This document shows, piece after piece, positions 1 through 8,342 of a stretch of 64,000 nucleotides of DNA; the stretch's first letter is position 1, and the number at the start of each line of letters is the position of its first letter. The stretch is from Vibrio mimicus CAIM 602 (GTDB taxonomy: Bacteria > Pseudomonadota > Gammaproteobacteria > Enterobacterales > Vibrionaceae). A program made the translations under genes and the position numbers. The notes beneath the pieces were generated by a model. That model was not told the DNA's origin and ran no database searches. It saw only the letters and a program-made list of their open reading frames with translations. The stretch spans positions 27,650 through 91,649 of the forward strand of contig NZ_AOMO01000016.1 of the NCBI RefSeq assembly GCF_000338875.1. Direction: 5' to 3'.

Positions 1-1
1 G

Positions 2-487
2 GTCGCGAATGCCATTGCTAAAGAGCTCGGTATCTCGCAAGTGATTGCGCAAGTACTGCCCGATCAAAAAGCGCAGCACATTCAAGCTTTGCAACAACAA
101 GGCCGCAAAGTGGCCATGATTGGTGATGGTATTAATGATGCCCCAGCTCTGGCGCTTGCCGACATTGGTATTGCAATGGGTAGTGGCAGTGATGTGGCGA
201 TCGAGAGTGCACAGATGACACTTTTGAACTCATCGCCAACGAGTGTGGTCAGTGCGATTGAACTTTCTCAAGCCACCGTTCGCAATATGAAGCAGAACCT
301 GTTTGGCGCATTTATTTACAACACGCTTGGCATTCCTATCGCTGCGGGTGTACTTTACCCGGCTTTTGGATTTTTGCTTAGCCCAGTTATCGCAGGGGCT
401 GCGATGGCGCTCTCCTCCATTACCGTAGTCAGCAATGCGAATAGACTGCGCTGGAGCAAAATTTCTTTCGACCAACATTCTCAATGA
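2..487 (+). CDS. copA: Copper-exporting P1B-type ATPase, C-terminal fragment
   Basis: The gene enters from the left edge; 161 C-terminal residues are visible in frame 2. They cover the end of the P domain and the last membrane segments. The [10 protein letters not shown] hinge motif lies about 40 residues in, preceded by a LPDQK stretch typical of Cu(+)-ATPases. The tail has a YN motif and a [16 protein letters not shown] segment, the usual last helix of CopA-type pumps carrying the MxxSS copper-site residues. The family exports Cu(+) or Ag(+) from the cytoplasm at the cost of ATP. A DUF411 gene follows 8 bases after the stop and is probably cotranscribed, which fits copper handling. The N-terminal metal-binding domains and the CPC motif lie outside the window. 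Confidence 0.93.
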   Translation, partial: VANAIAKELGISQVIAQVLPDQKAQHIQALQQQGRKVAMIGDGINDAPALALADIGIAMGSGSDVAIESAQMTLLNSSPTSVVSAIELSQATVRNMKQNLFGAFIYNTLGIPIAAGVLYPAFGFLLSPVIAGAAMALSSITVVSNANRLRWSKISFDQHSQ

Positions 488-495
488 GGTAAATC

Positions 496-936
496 ATGAA
501 ACGATCAATTATGACACTCGCCCTATTTGCAGCTTTTTCAGGGCAAGCGCTTGCCGTCGATGTAGTGAATCACAAATCACCTTACTGTGGTTGTTGCACC
601 GAATGGACCAAACACATGGAAGAAAATGGTTTTACGGTTAAAGAAGTCCTGCATGACGACATGAATGGGATTAAGCAACAACTGGGGGTAAAACCAAAAC
701 TGGCCTCTTGCCATACCGCAGAGATCGGCGGTTATGTCTTTGAAGGTCATATTCCAGCGCAAGACATCAAAGATTTTCTGGCTAACCCACCAAAAAATGC
801 AAAAGGGCTAGCAGTTCCTGGAATGCCTATGGGTTCACCGGGCATGGAATATGGTGATAAGAAAGACAGCTATGCGGTATACGCCTTTAATGAGCGCGGC
901 CAAGTGTTTGAATACCGTTTCCATAAAGGAAACTGA
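496..936 (+). CDS. DUF411 family exported metal-binding protein
   Basis: This protein has 146 residues. It starts with a signal peptide (MKRSIMTLALFAAFSGQALA, probable cleavage after ALA), so it should act in the periplasm. The mature part carries the DUF411 hallmark YCGCC near residue 32, followed later by a CHTAEIGGYVFEGHIP segment. These Cys and His residues are plausible copper ligands. DUF411 genes commonly sit with copper-resistance genes, and this one follows copA by 8 bases, so one transcript is likely. A role as periplasmic copper chaperone or sink is inferred from family and context; the exact function is not known to me. A perfect palindromic terminator follows. Confidence 0.85.
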   Translation: MKRSIMTLALFAAFSGQALAVDVVNHKSPYCGCCTEWTKHMEENGFTVKEVLHDDMNGIKQQLGVKPKLASCHTAEIGGYVFEGHIPAQDIKDFLANPPKNAKGLAVPGMPMGSPGMEYGDKKDSYAVYAFNERGQVFEYRFHKGN

Positions 937-1020
937 TCTCTCCTTTTTATCAAAGAGAATAGAGAGCTAGACACAAAGCGCTGTCTAATAACTTTTTCTT
1001 CTAGAAAAAAGACAAAAGAA

Positions 1021-1044
1021 AAGCCTCCGCATGCGGAGGCTTTC
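1021..1044. terminator. Bidirectional terminator between DUF411 gene and chitobiase
   Basis: AGCCTCCGCATGCGGAGGCT at 1022-1041 is a perfect 20-base palindrome, flanked by an A-rich stretch on the left and TTT on the right. It lies between two convergent genes and can stop transcription from both sides. Confidence 0.8.
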
Positions 1045-1073
1045 ATTATCCATTCAGTGAAATGAGTGTTCGA

Positions 1074-3725
1074 TTATTTTAGCGAAGTCACTCGGCTAGC
1101 ACGCTCACCGCTGGCAGAAACAGAGCGAATCCAAACTTCTCCGTTCACTTTTGGTGCTTGTTTTGCGTCATAATCCAACCAAGTTTGACCATCCAGTGAG
1201 TATTGCAGCGTGACACCAGGGAACTGAACGTTCATGGCCAAATGACCGTTCTCGATCTTCGCTCCCGGAACTGGGAGGCGGTAATCAATACCTGCTTTCT
1301 CAAGTTTGGCCAGCTCACGTTGACCCAATACGTTAGCAAAGCGATTCCAATCCGCATTTAGAGCTTTGTCGTTGACTCGCTGAGTCTCCTGCGAATATTC
1401 CACGCCAGCTTTGTAAGTGTTTTCCCAATCCGCACGATGCCATGCACGCTCAGCGGCTGCGAGCACGCGAGGGAATACCATGTATTCATATTGCTCATCG
1501 GTACGTACGGTTTCAGACCAAAGCTGCGCAGACAGACCATAGAAAGGCTTACCTTTCACTTCGCCTTTACCACTGAAGCCATTGCCATCACGATCCAGTG
1601 AGGTTTCTGCGTTTTGTGGCAAGTTTTCCGGTGCAAAACCAAACATTTTACGTGTATCGGTCGCACGCGTTGCCCAGTAGTAGCCACGCTCTTTTGGATC
1701 AGCTTCATAAGGCATATCCATATACACGTAGTCAGGGTTAGAGATGATCACATCGTAACCTTTCTCAGCCCATTCATAGGCAGAAGCAGAACCGCCCCAG
1801 TACAGGACATCCCAGAAGTTCACACGCGTGTTCTCAGTCGCGAACGCTTTTTCACCTTCGCTGTATTTCAAGCCATCTTGCCATGCTTGGAAATTAGGAA
1901 TGCCTTTCTCTGCCACCAGCTTAGAAACTTGCTCAGCAAAGTAGCTTGGTAAGTGGCCGAAATCACTCACTGCACCGCTCGCAATCAAGTTTTGACACTG
2001 CGGCGAACGCGCAAAGGGTTTGTCTTGCTTGCTCAGATCCAAGTTGCCTTTCCAGCTTACCGGCTCTTGAGTGTTGATATCTTGGAAGCCAGCGCCCAAC
2101 TTGATGTTTTTCGCTTCGTCGCCACCAAAGTGCCACGTCGTCAAAGGCATACCTGCTGCTTGATGCATTGCCGCAATCTCAGAGATCACTTTATCCACAA
2201 AACGCTTTGACGAATCTAAGCATGGGTTGATAAAGCTCATGCGATCATAAAACTGTACTGTGGTGACGTTAGAGGTATCTTGCGGATCCAGCAGACGGAA
2301 CTCATTGGCCGCCGCCTCATTGCCCTCTTGCATTAAACGTTGGTAACGCGCTTCCATGGAAACAACGGCAGCACGAGCGTGCGCTGGCATATCAATTTCA
2401 GGGATCACTTCGATATGACGTGCTTTCGCGTATTGCAGGATCTCTAGGTAATCTTGCTTAGTGAAATAGCCAGAGCCAAAGTTATCTGCATTTGGACCAG
2501 AACCCAATTGTGGCAATACACATTCCGTTTCGCTCGGGTCAAAACAACGTTGACTGCCGATGTCAGTAAGCTCTGGCAATCCTGGGATTTCAATACGCCA
2601 GCCTTCGTCATCAGTCAGGTGCAGATGCAGCTTATTCATTTTGTAAGCGGCCATCTGGTCTAATGTTGCCAGAATCGCTTGTTTAGAGTGGAAATTACGC
2701 GCCACGTCCACCATCACACCACGGTAATCAAAGCGTGGAGCATCGACGATTTCTACTTTTGGCAGTTGAGTCGCATCCGCCATATCGACTAGACCAAGCA
2801 CCGATTGCATAGCGTAGAATGCACCCGCTTGGTCATATGCGGTAACTTTAATCGCCTTAGAGGTGATCGCTAAACGATAAGCACCAGATTTGGCCAGCTC
2901 ACCTTTAAAAGATTTAGGATTGATAACAACTTGCGCTGGCATTACCCCTTTCAGGTTCACACCAAGCAGTTGCGCACGCTCATTGAGTGCTTTCGCTTGC
3001 TCACCTTCAAACGCTTTACTTGGCACTGCAATGCCTTTCGCGATAGAAACTGAACCTTTGTGGGTTTTCACTTGCAGCGGTGTTGGGATCAGTGCGCTGG
3101 AAACATCTTGCAAAGCGACATCGCTATTTTTTTCAAAACGAGACAGGGCTTGAGCAAACACATTGTTGTCGCTAGGAATGCGCTTGAGATTTTCGCCCTC
3201 TAGGCCAGACACAAAACTGTCCACATCTTCCGTGTTCAAAGAAGCAATCACTTTTGGCTCTGCATCAGGAGCTGTCACAAAAGCACGTGGCATAAAGTCA
3301 GTATCAAACAGAGTCCAGTACTCACCAATCAGCGGCAGAACCGCAGTTTCACCAGCGGCAAAACCATCAAATTTGTCTGTAGGTTCTAGCTTGTGCAAAT
3401 CCCCGGTCACGCGGGTAACTTTAAATTGATCGTTATCTACATCGAGAATAATGCGAATGCTATGGAAATAGATGGCCCAATCTTTTGAATTGACCGCCTC
3501 ACCACTGTTAACCAACGTCATATTGACTTGGTTACATGACGCCCACTCTGCTTCCAGAGTCTGACACGCTAACCCAGTATCTGCACCATGGTTGGTCACC
3601 ACTTGATATTGGACATCCAAATTGTTCGCAAGTGTATTCACCACTTCTTGTGGTGATGATGAATTCAACGCGCAGCCACTTAATGAAGTGAATACCGCGA
3701 TAGAGATAAGACTCTTCTTCAGCAT
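1074..3725 (-). CDS. Beta-N-acetylhexosaminidase (chitobiase), GH20 lipoprotein
   Basis: This is an 883-residue outer-membrane lipoprotein that hydrolyses chitooligosaccharides and releases N-acetylglucosamine. An upstream GTG/ATG could add 14 residues, but the ATG at 3725 begins a normal lipoprotein signal (MLKKSLISIAVF, then lipobox LSGC), so I use it. Domain order: CHB_HEX carbohydrate-binding N-terminus, GH20b, GH20 catalytic barrel, short CHB_HEX_C tail. The catalytic Asp-Glu pair of HFGGDEA is D536-E537, and LHLHLTDDEGWRIEIPGLPELT is the typical barrel strand. It stands alone on the minus strand. A CRP-like box upstream (4015-4030) fits cAMP-CRP control of chitin use. Confidence 0.93.
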   Translation of the reverse strand: MLKKSLISIAVFTSLSGCALNSSSPQEVVNTLANNLDVQYQVVTNHGADTGLACQTLEAEWASCNQVNMTLVNSGEAVNSKDWAIYFHSIRIILDVDNDQFKVTRVTGDLHKLEPTDKFDGFAAGETAVLPLIGEYWTLFDTDFMPRAFVTAPDAEPKVIASLNTEDVDSFVSGLEGENLKRIPSDNNVFAQALSRFEKNSDVALQDVSSALIPTPLQVKTHKGSVSIAKGIAVPSKAFEGEQAKALNERAQLLGVNLKGVMPAQVVINPKSFKGELAKSGAYRLAITSKAIKVTAYDQAGAFYAMQSVLGLVDMADATQLPKVEIVDAPRFDYRGVMVDVARNFHSKQAILATLDQMAAYKMNKLHLHLTDDEGWRIEIPGLPELTDIGSQRCFDPSETECVLPQLGSGPNADNFGSGYFTKQDYLEILQYAKARHIEVIPEIDMPAHARAAVVSMEARYQRLMQEGNEAAANEFRLLDPQDTSNVTTVQFYDRMSFINPCLDSSKRFVDKVISEIAAMHQAAGMPLTTWHFGGDEAKNIKLGAGFQDINTQEPVSWKGNLDLSKQDKPFARSPQCQNLIASGAVSDFGHLPSYFAEQVSKLVAEKGIPNFQAWQDGLKYSEGEKAFATENTRVNFWDVLYWGGSASAYEWAEKGYDVIISNPDYVYMDMPYEADPKERGYYWATRATDTRKMFGFAPENLPQNAETSLDRDGNGFSGKGEVKGKPFYGLSAQLWSETVRTDEQYEYMVFPRVLAAAERAWHRADWENTYKAGVEYSQETQRVNDKALNADWNRFANVLGQRELAKLEKAGIDYRLPVPGAKIENGHLAMNVQFPGVTLQYSLDGQTWLDYDAKQAPKVNGEVWIRSVSASGERASRVTSLK

Positions 3726-4014
3726 AATAATTACCCTAAATTGATTCACGATGAGGATACTCAGCAAGCATCCAATCCCAAAACGACATCAGCCAATGGC
3801 TTTACCTAAAATTCAGGGAGTATTTAGCGAGACTTTTTTCTAAGCTCAAAATTAATCCTTTACGCCAGTGATCAACCTCAAACTTTACATTTTGAAAATG
3901 AATTAAATCCTTGTTTATCAAAAACATAAAAATAACGTCAAAATCGACAGTTCAGTTTTGACGAGATTTCCTAGAATTAAGATCACACTTCACACCTCTA
4001 ATACCCCAATAAAA

Positions 4015-4030
4015 AGTGAGGATGATCACA
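4015..4030. promoter_or_regulatory. Putative CRP site upstream of the chitobiase gene
   Basis: Read on the minus strand this is TGTGATCATCCTCACT, which matches TGTGA-N6-TCACA at nine of ten positions. It lies about 290 bases upstream of the chitobiase start and 142 bases upstream of the plus-strand TraB-like gene, so it could serve either. The rest of the AT-rich gap 3726-4171 shows a weaker half site near 3980 (GATCACACTT) and no ORF. Confidence 0.5.
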
Positions 4031-4171
4031 TGAGAAAAAATGTTAAATAAGTGAATAAGCTCGAACAAATCCACAAGATGTGAGCTTCATCATCATTCTC
4101 ACTCCGTCAAATTCGTTAATTCACTGATAAAGTAACGTTTTTGTCGAACCATTGTGGAGTTCATACATTCA

Positions 4172-5038
4172 ATGCGATGCCGAATATTTATCAGCTTATT
4201 ATTGCTGTTTACTCAAACTCTTCATGCTGAACCGCTGTTCTGGTCAGCCACTAAAGGCACGACCCAATTATTAATCATGGGTTCATTGCATGTAGGGCGA
4301 GATGATCTCTACCCACTCCCGAAAGAAGTTGAACAAGCTCTGAAACACAGTGCTGGCCTAGTGGTTGAAACGGATATCCGTGCAGGTTCAGCCGCCGCCC
4401 CTGCCTCTTCGATGGTCAGTAGTGAACAAGTATTGAGTGATGAACAACTTTTTGTGTTAGATCGCATCGCACAACAGCTTGGGCTCAATAGTCAACAATT
4501 GCGCCAACTTCCACCTTGGTCTGCCAGTCTACTAATACAAATGCGCTTTTTTGCTGAGTTAGGTTATCAGGCTGAACGAGGTATCGATCTCTATTTCATG
4601 CATCAAGCAGAACAACAGCAAATTCCAGTACTGGGTTTAGAAACCTTGCAGTTTCAGCTTGATCTATTAGCAGGGTTACCTAATTCAGGTGAAGAGCTGC
4701 TGGTGAGTTTAATCAAGGATTGGGAAATCAATGCCAAGCTTACTGAATGCATGATTCAGAGCTGGAAAAATGGCGATCAGGACAAGCTATTAGAAGTGGC
4801 AAAGCTGAGTGAAATGTCGCCCGAATTAGAGCACAAAATGCTGATTGCACGTAATCAAGACTGGGCAGAAAAATTAAGCCAAACCAGTTTCTTGCCAGAG
4901 CAAGATAAGCCTTATCTGGTGGTCGTTGGAACTTTGCATTTGGTTGGTGAACAGAGCTTACTAGCCCAACTCAAGAAAAAGGGCTTTAGCATCAAACAGC
5001 TGAATCAAAACACTGAAGCGAAATGCTCATTTTTCTAG
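4172..5038 (+). CDS. TraB/GumN family protein, exported
   Basis: This protein has 288 residues. The ATG at 4172 is chosen because it begins a clean signal peptide (MRCRIFISLLLLFTQTLHA) and has GGAG upstream; a GTG at 4154 would add six residues. Two GxxH-type motifs define the family: LIMGSLHVGRDDLYPLP near the mature N-terminus and VVVGTLHLVGEQSLL near the C-terminus. The conserved Glu/His residues of these motifs place it in the TIKI/TraB putative metalloprotease clan. No substrate is known to me for this bacterial member. It is monocistronic, with a tRNA gene on the opposite strand downstream. Confidence 0.8.
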   Translation: MRCRIFISLLLLFTQTLHAEPLFWSATKGTTQLLIMGSLHVGRDDLYPLPKEVEQALKHSAGLVVETDIRAGSAAAPASSMVSSEQVLSDEQLFVLDRIAQQLGLNSQQLRQLPPWSASLLIQMRFFAELGYQAERGIDLYFMHQAEQQQIPVLGLETLQFQLDLLAGLPNSGEELLVSLIKDWEINAKLTECMIQSWKNGDQDKLLEVAKLSEMSPELEHKMLIARNQDWAEKLSQTSFLPEQDKPYLVVVGTLHLVGEQSLLAQLKKKGFSIKQLNQNTEAKCSFF

Positions 5039-5137
5039 TGAATTTTCTGGTTAACGTTTTCTGAGCAACTTGGGGTCAATGACTTTACCCCTTAAAACGG
5101 CAATTTCCAGACAAAATTGGCAATGGCAGAAAGTAAA

Positions 5138-5165
5138 AAGGCCCCAGCATAAATGCTGAGGCCTT
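5138..5165 (-). terminator. Terminator of tRNA-Pro
   Basis: On the minus strand the stem AAGGCCTCAGCAT / ATGCTGGGGCCTT is followed by a T run and lies directly downstream of the tRNA 3' end. Confidence 0.8.
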
Positions 5166-5170
5166 GAATA

Positions 5171-5247
<77 letters not shown>

Positions 5248-5405
5248 GAACGCTGCGTATATTACTCGTCATTTCCGGAAACGCAAGCCCTTAAGCCAGA
5301 CTTTCTTCGTGGTTTATATCGTTCGCTCAAAAGACCATCAAAGCACGTAAAAAATGTGACTCACAACTCAACATCGGAAACATATAAGTAACCTATGCAA
5401 CACAA

Positions 5406-5419
5406 TTGATCCAGATCAG
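5406..5419. promoter_or_regulatory. Putative FNR box
   Basis: TTGATCCAGATCAG matches the FNR consensus TTGAT-N4-ATCAA at nine of ten fixed positions. It lies 58 bases upstream of the small membrane-peptide ORF that starts at 5477, a workable distance for activation. FNR is the oxygen-sensing iron-sulfur regulator. The assignment rests on sequence match alone. Confidence 0.5.
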
Positions 5420-5476
5420 TGCTGCAAATGTAGCCAGAATTTAACGTTAGCTCGTCTTCAACACTTTGGAGGAAAC

Positions 5477-5617
5477 ATGGACTTCTGGCTCGATCTTCTT
5501 TTTGGTAATGCAGTTGGACTCTCTTCAATGATAGTCATCTTGGGCGCTTTAGGTCTTATGCTGTTCTATGGCGGTTTCTTCATCTACAAAGTAATGAACG
5601 ACAAATCTCCTCACTAG
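5477..5617 (+). CDS. DUF3149-like 46-residue membrane peptide
   Basis: This short ORF has a strong ribosome-binding site (GGAGG, five bases before the ATG) and a good terminator behind it. The 46-residue product starts MDFWLDLLFGNAVG and has one hydrophobic segment (about residues 17-37, SMIVILGALGLMLFYGGFF), then a short charged tail, IYKVMNDKSPH. It resembles the DUF3149 family of tiny gammaproteobacterial membrane proteins, whose function I do not know. It stands alone between tRNA-Pro and smrA. An FNR-like box upstream suggests induction at low oxygen, which is inference. Confidence 0.75.
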   Translation: MDFWLDLLFGNAVGLSSMIVILGALGLMLFYGGFFIYKVMNDKSPH

Positions 5618-5655
5618 ATCGCTAGCCTCTATTGAAAGATAGAAAAACGCTATGC

Positions 5656-5690
5656 ACCGGAGCCGACTGCGTGTCTGCTCCGGTTTTTTA
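5656..5690 (+). terminator. Terminator of the DUF3149-like gene
   Basis: ACCGGAGC and GCTCCGGT pair around a 13-base loop and are followed by a T6 run. Confidence 0.85.
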
Positions 5691-5797
5691 TTGTGCATTC
5701 ACACTCAACACGACTCTCCCTCCCCATCAACTCGGTGCAACTTGGTAAAGTACGAGTATATAATCACGTCCATGTGAAATAACTTTGATGTGCCGTT

Positions 5798-6376
5798 ATG
5801 TCGCAAGATGATTTCGAACTGTTCCAACAAATGATGGGCGATGTAAAAACCATTACTCATGACACCGTTGAACTTAAAAAGACTCACCAAATCACCGAAG
5901 CCCAATTGGCTAAACGTGAAGCGGCGGTAAGTTTGGCAGACCATGATCCCGATGCTCTATCCGTTGATCATGCGCCTATGGTTAAACCCGATGATCTCCT
6001 CGAATTTAAGCGCGATGGAGTACAGGACGGCGTTTACCGCAAACTCAGATTGGGCAAGTACCCCATTCAGGCACGCTTAGACTTACATCGAAAAACGCTT
6101 AAAGAAGCACGCAGTGAAGTGATCCAATTTATTCGTCAATGCATGGCGATGGATATTCGCACCATGCTGATTGTGCATGGTCGTGGCGAACGTTCTACAC
6201 CGCCTGCATTAATGAAGAGTTTTGTGAGCCATTGGCTGACCCAAATCAGTGAAGTTCAGTGTGCCCATTCCGCACAACGGCTGCATGGCGGCACTGGTGC
6301 CGTTTATGTATTACTGCGTAAAAGCCCAGAGAAAAAAGCAGAAAACCGCGAACGCCACCAGAAACGCCTTGGCTAA
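5798..6376 (+). CDS. smrA: Smr-domain nuclease SmrA (YdaL type)
   Basis: This protein has 192 residues. A polar N-terminal extension (about 1-70) precedes the Smr domain. The family motifs are LDLHRKTLKEAR near residue 98 and LIVHGRGERSTPPALMKSFVSHWL near 128; the C-terminus ends in a basic KSPEKKAENRERHQKRLG tail. The segment LLEFKRDGVQDGVYRKLRLGKYP matches E. coli YdaL (SmrA) better than SmrB (YfcN), hence the symbol. Smr domains cut nucleic acids; the SmrB relative cuts mRNA between collided ribosomes. The role of SmrA is less clear. It is probably cotranscribed with rluF, which starts 66 bases after its stop. Confidence 0.85.
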   Translation: MSQDDFELFQQMMGDVKTITHDTVELKKTHQITEAQLAKREAAVSLADHDPDALSVDHAPMVKPDDLLEFKRDGVQDGVYRKLRLGKYPIQARLDLHRKTLKEARSEVIQFIRQCMAMDIRTMLIVHGRGERSTPPALMKSFVSHWLTQISEVQCAHSAQRLHGGTGAVYVLLRKSPEKKAENRERHQKRLG

Positions 6377-6442
6377 GCAGTCAAAGCTGCTAGAATGCGC
6401 GGATTTTGTGCAACCATCCGTTGTGAAACGTTAGGAGATTGT

Positions 6443-7498
6443 ATGTCCCAACCTATTGAAAAACGCCTTAATAAATTCATCAGTGAAACCGGTTTTTGCT
6501 CACGCCGTGAGGCTGACAAACTGATTGAACAAGGCCGCGTAACCCTCAATGGCGCACAGCCTGAAGTCGGTAGCAAGGTCACAGAACAAGATGAAGTGTG
6601 TATTGATGGCAAGCCGCTACGCAGCAAAGAACGCCCTATCTATATTGCTTTAAACAAGCCAACAGGCATTACCTGTACTACGGAACGCGATGTTCCGGGG
6701 AACATTGTCGACTTTATTGATCACCACAAACGTATCTTCCCGATTGGTCGTTTAGATAAGCCGTCTGACGGACTGATCTTCCTAACCAATGATGGCGATA
6801 TCGTGAATAAAATCCTGCGCGCAGGTAATAACCACGAAAAAGAGTATGTGGTACGGGTTGATAAACCTATCACACCTGAATTTATCCGTCAGATGGCATC
6901 CGGAGTGAACATCCTCGATACCGTTACTCTGCCTTGTAAAGTCACTCAGGAAACTCAGTATTCTTTTCGCATCGTGCTGACTCAAGGCCTCAATCGCCAA
7001 ATTCGCCGCATGTGTGAAGCCTTGGGTTATGAGGTATTTAAACTGCGCCGAGTGCGAATCATGAACATCACTTTAGATGGGATTCCAAACGGTAAATGGC
7101 GTTATTTAAGCGAAGCAGAAGTGAATGAAATTCTGGCCATGTGTGAGGATTCAAGTGGTACGGAAGAAGCATCACGTGTCGCACAAAGTGGTGACAGCAT
7201 TAAGCGTGCGACTGATGCCAAGCTGTTTGATAGTCGTGAAGCCAATAAAGAATCCAAAGCGCGCCGCAACCCAAAAACCTATCATGGTAAAAATGCGCAA
7301 GAGTTTCGTCATGCCCCCCAACTCAAAAAAAGCTCAGCGCCATCCAAAGAGCTCTCCATCAAACTCTTCGACAGCATCAAAACCAGCCTCGCGTCCAACC
7401 CCACGCACTGGCGGCACCTTGAGCCTAAGAAAGTCGAAATAATCTTGTCATGCCACATAGAACAGAAAAGGGAAGCCATACGCTTCCCTTTTTATTGA
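6443..7498 (+). CDS. rluF: 23S rRNA pseudouridine synthase RluF, C-terminal tail frameshifted
   Basis: RluF makes pseudouridine 2604 in 23S rRNA. The ATG at 6443 has TAGGAG upstream and matches the usual N-terminus. An S4 RNA-binding domain ([20 protein letters not shown], about residues 8-50) precedes the RsuA-type catalytic domain, with catalytic Asp in [12 protein letters not shown] and [20 protein letters not shown] later. Through residue about 292 the reading frame is normal. After a C6 tract at 7314-7319 this frame runs through the terminator hairpin and stops at 7498, giving 351 residues. The +1 frame instead gives a basic tail ending [11 protein letters not shown] with TAA at 7440-7442, just before the terminator. 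One extra C is the simplest explanation. The catalytic part is intact. Confidence 0.85.
   Translation: MSQPIEKRLNKFISETGFCSRREADKLIEQGRVTLNGAQPEVGSKVTEQDEVCIDGKPLRSKERPIYIALNKPTGITCTTERDVPGNIVDFIDHHKRIFPIGRLDKPSDGLIFLTNDGDIVNKILRAGNNHEKEYVVRVDKPITPEFIRQMASGVNILDTVTLPCKVTQETQYSFRIVLTQGLNRQIRRMCEALGYEVFKLRRVRIMNITLDGIPNGKWRYLSEAEVNEILAMCEDSSGTEEASRVAQSGDSIKRATDAKLFDSREANKESKARRNPKTYHGKNAQEFRHAPQLKKSSAPSKELSIKLFDSIKTSLASNPTHWRHLEPKKVEIILSCHIEQKREAIRFPFY
7468..7493 (+). terminator. Terminator of rluF
   Basis: AAGGGAAGC (7468-7476) pairs with GCTTCCCTT (7482-7490), followed by a T5 run. The rluF reading frame as given ends inside its trailing bases, which supports the stop at 7442 as the original one. 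Confidence 0.85.
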
Positions 7499-7549
7499 TA
7501 CAAATCCTATGTTTCGGTTGCGCTTTCTTATCACAGAGCCTTGTTAGGA

Positions 7550-8176
7550 TTACTTAGTACCAAAAATCTTGTCGCCAGCATCACCAAGACCAGGAACGAT
7601 GTAGCCTTTGTCGTTCAGCTTCTCATCGATAGCCGCTGTGTAAAGCTCTACATCTGGGTGTGCCTTTTCCAGAGCAGCAATACCTTCAGGAGCCGCCACC
7701 AGCACCAGAACTTTAATCTGGTTACAGCCTTTCTCTTTCAGCAGGTCGATAGTGGCGATCATTGAACCACCAGTTGCTAGCATAGGGTCAACCACTAGGG
7801 CAATACGCTCTTCAATGTTAGAAGCCAGCTTATTGAAGTAAGGCACTGGTTCAAGAGTTTCTTCGTCACGGTAAATACCCACTACGCTGATACGCGCACT
7901 TGGGATGTGTTCAAGTACACCATCCATCATGCCAAGACCCGCACGCAAGATTGGCACTACTGTTACTTTCTTACCTTTGATCTGATCCACTTGTACTGGA
8001 CCATTCCAGCCTTCGATCGTGACTTTTTCGGTTTCAAAGTCAGAAGTCGCTTCATAAGTCAGCAGGCTACCAACTTCTGTCGCAAGCTCGCGAAAACGCT
8101 TAGTGCTGATATCGCCTTCACGCATCAGGCCAAGTTTGTGTTTTACAAGAGGGTGCTTAACTTCAACAATTTTCAT
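7550..8176 (-). CDS. upp: Uracil phosphoribosyltransferase
   Basis: This 208-residue cytoplasmic enzyme makes UMP from uracil and PRPP (pyrimidine salvage). The start at 8176 gives the family N-terminus [20 protein letters not shown]; the in-frame extension upstream has no homologue. The PRPP-binding loop is [19 protein letters not shown] (about residue 128 on), and the uracil-binding end is [17 protein letters not shown]. It is divergent from purMN, and its -10 box (TATAAT on the minus strand, plus 8211-8216) lies 35 bases before the start. Confidence 0.97.
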   Translation of the reverse strand: MKIVEVKHPLVKHKLGLMREGDISTKRFRELATEVGSLLTYEATSDFETEKVTIEGWNGPVQVDQIKGKKVTVVPILRAGLGMMDGVLEHIPSARISVVGIYRDEETLEPVPYFNKLASNIEERIALVVDPMLATGGSMIATIDLLKEKGCNQIKVLVLVAAPEGIAALEKAHPDVELYTAAIDEKLNDKGYIVPGLGDAGDKIFGTK

Positions 8177-8210
8177 GTCCAACTCCGGCTTCATTAATTT
8201 AAACCTGCGG

Positions 8211-8216
8211 ATTATA
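8211..8216 (-). promoter_or_regulatory. upp -10 box
   Basis: On the minus strand the sequence is a perfect TATAAT preceded by GTG, 35 bases upstream of the upp ATG. I see no convincing -35. Confidence 0.45.
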
Positions 8217-8263
8217 CACTTATTTTGTCGACTTTTCCGACTGTAAAACCGGATAAAAATCTT

Positions 8264-8279
8264 ACGCAAACGTTTTCCT
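8264..8279 (+). promoter_or_regulatory. PurR operator of purMN
   Basis: ACGCAAACGTTTTCCT fits ANGCAANCGNTTNCNT at every fixed position. It overlaps the likely -35 (TTTCCT, 8274-8279) of a promoter whose -10 is TAGAAT at 8297-8302 (17-base spacer), so PurR bound with hypoxanthine or guanine should block purMN. Confidence 0.8.
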
Positions 8280-8342
8280 TTTTGTTTTAAGCCCTGTAGA
8301 ATAGCGCCGTTTTCATATCCAACTAGACCGAGGAACTTCCCC

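Noticed and set aside
7125..7442. 105-codon ORF inside rluF
   Set aside because: Its second half is the out-of-frame RluF tail; its first half is antisense-frame noise. It is not a separate gene.
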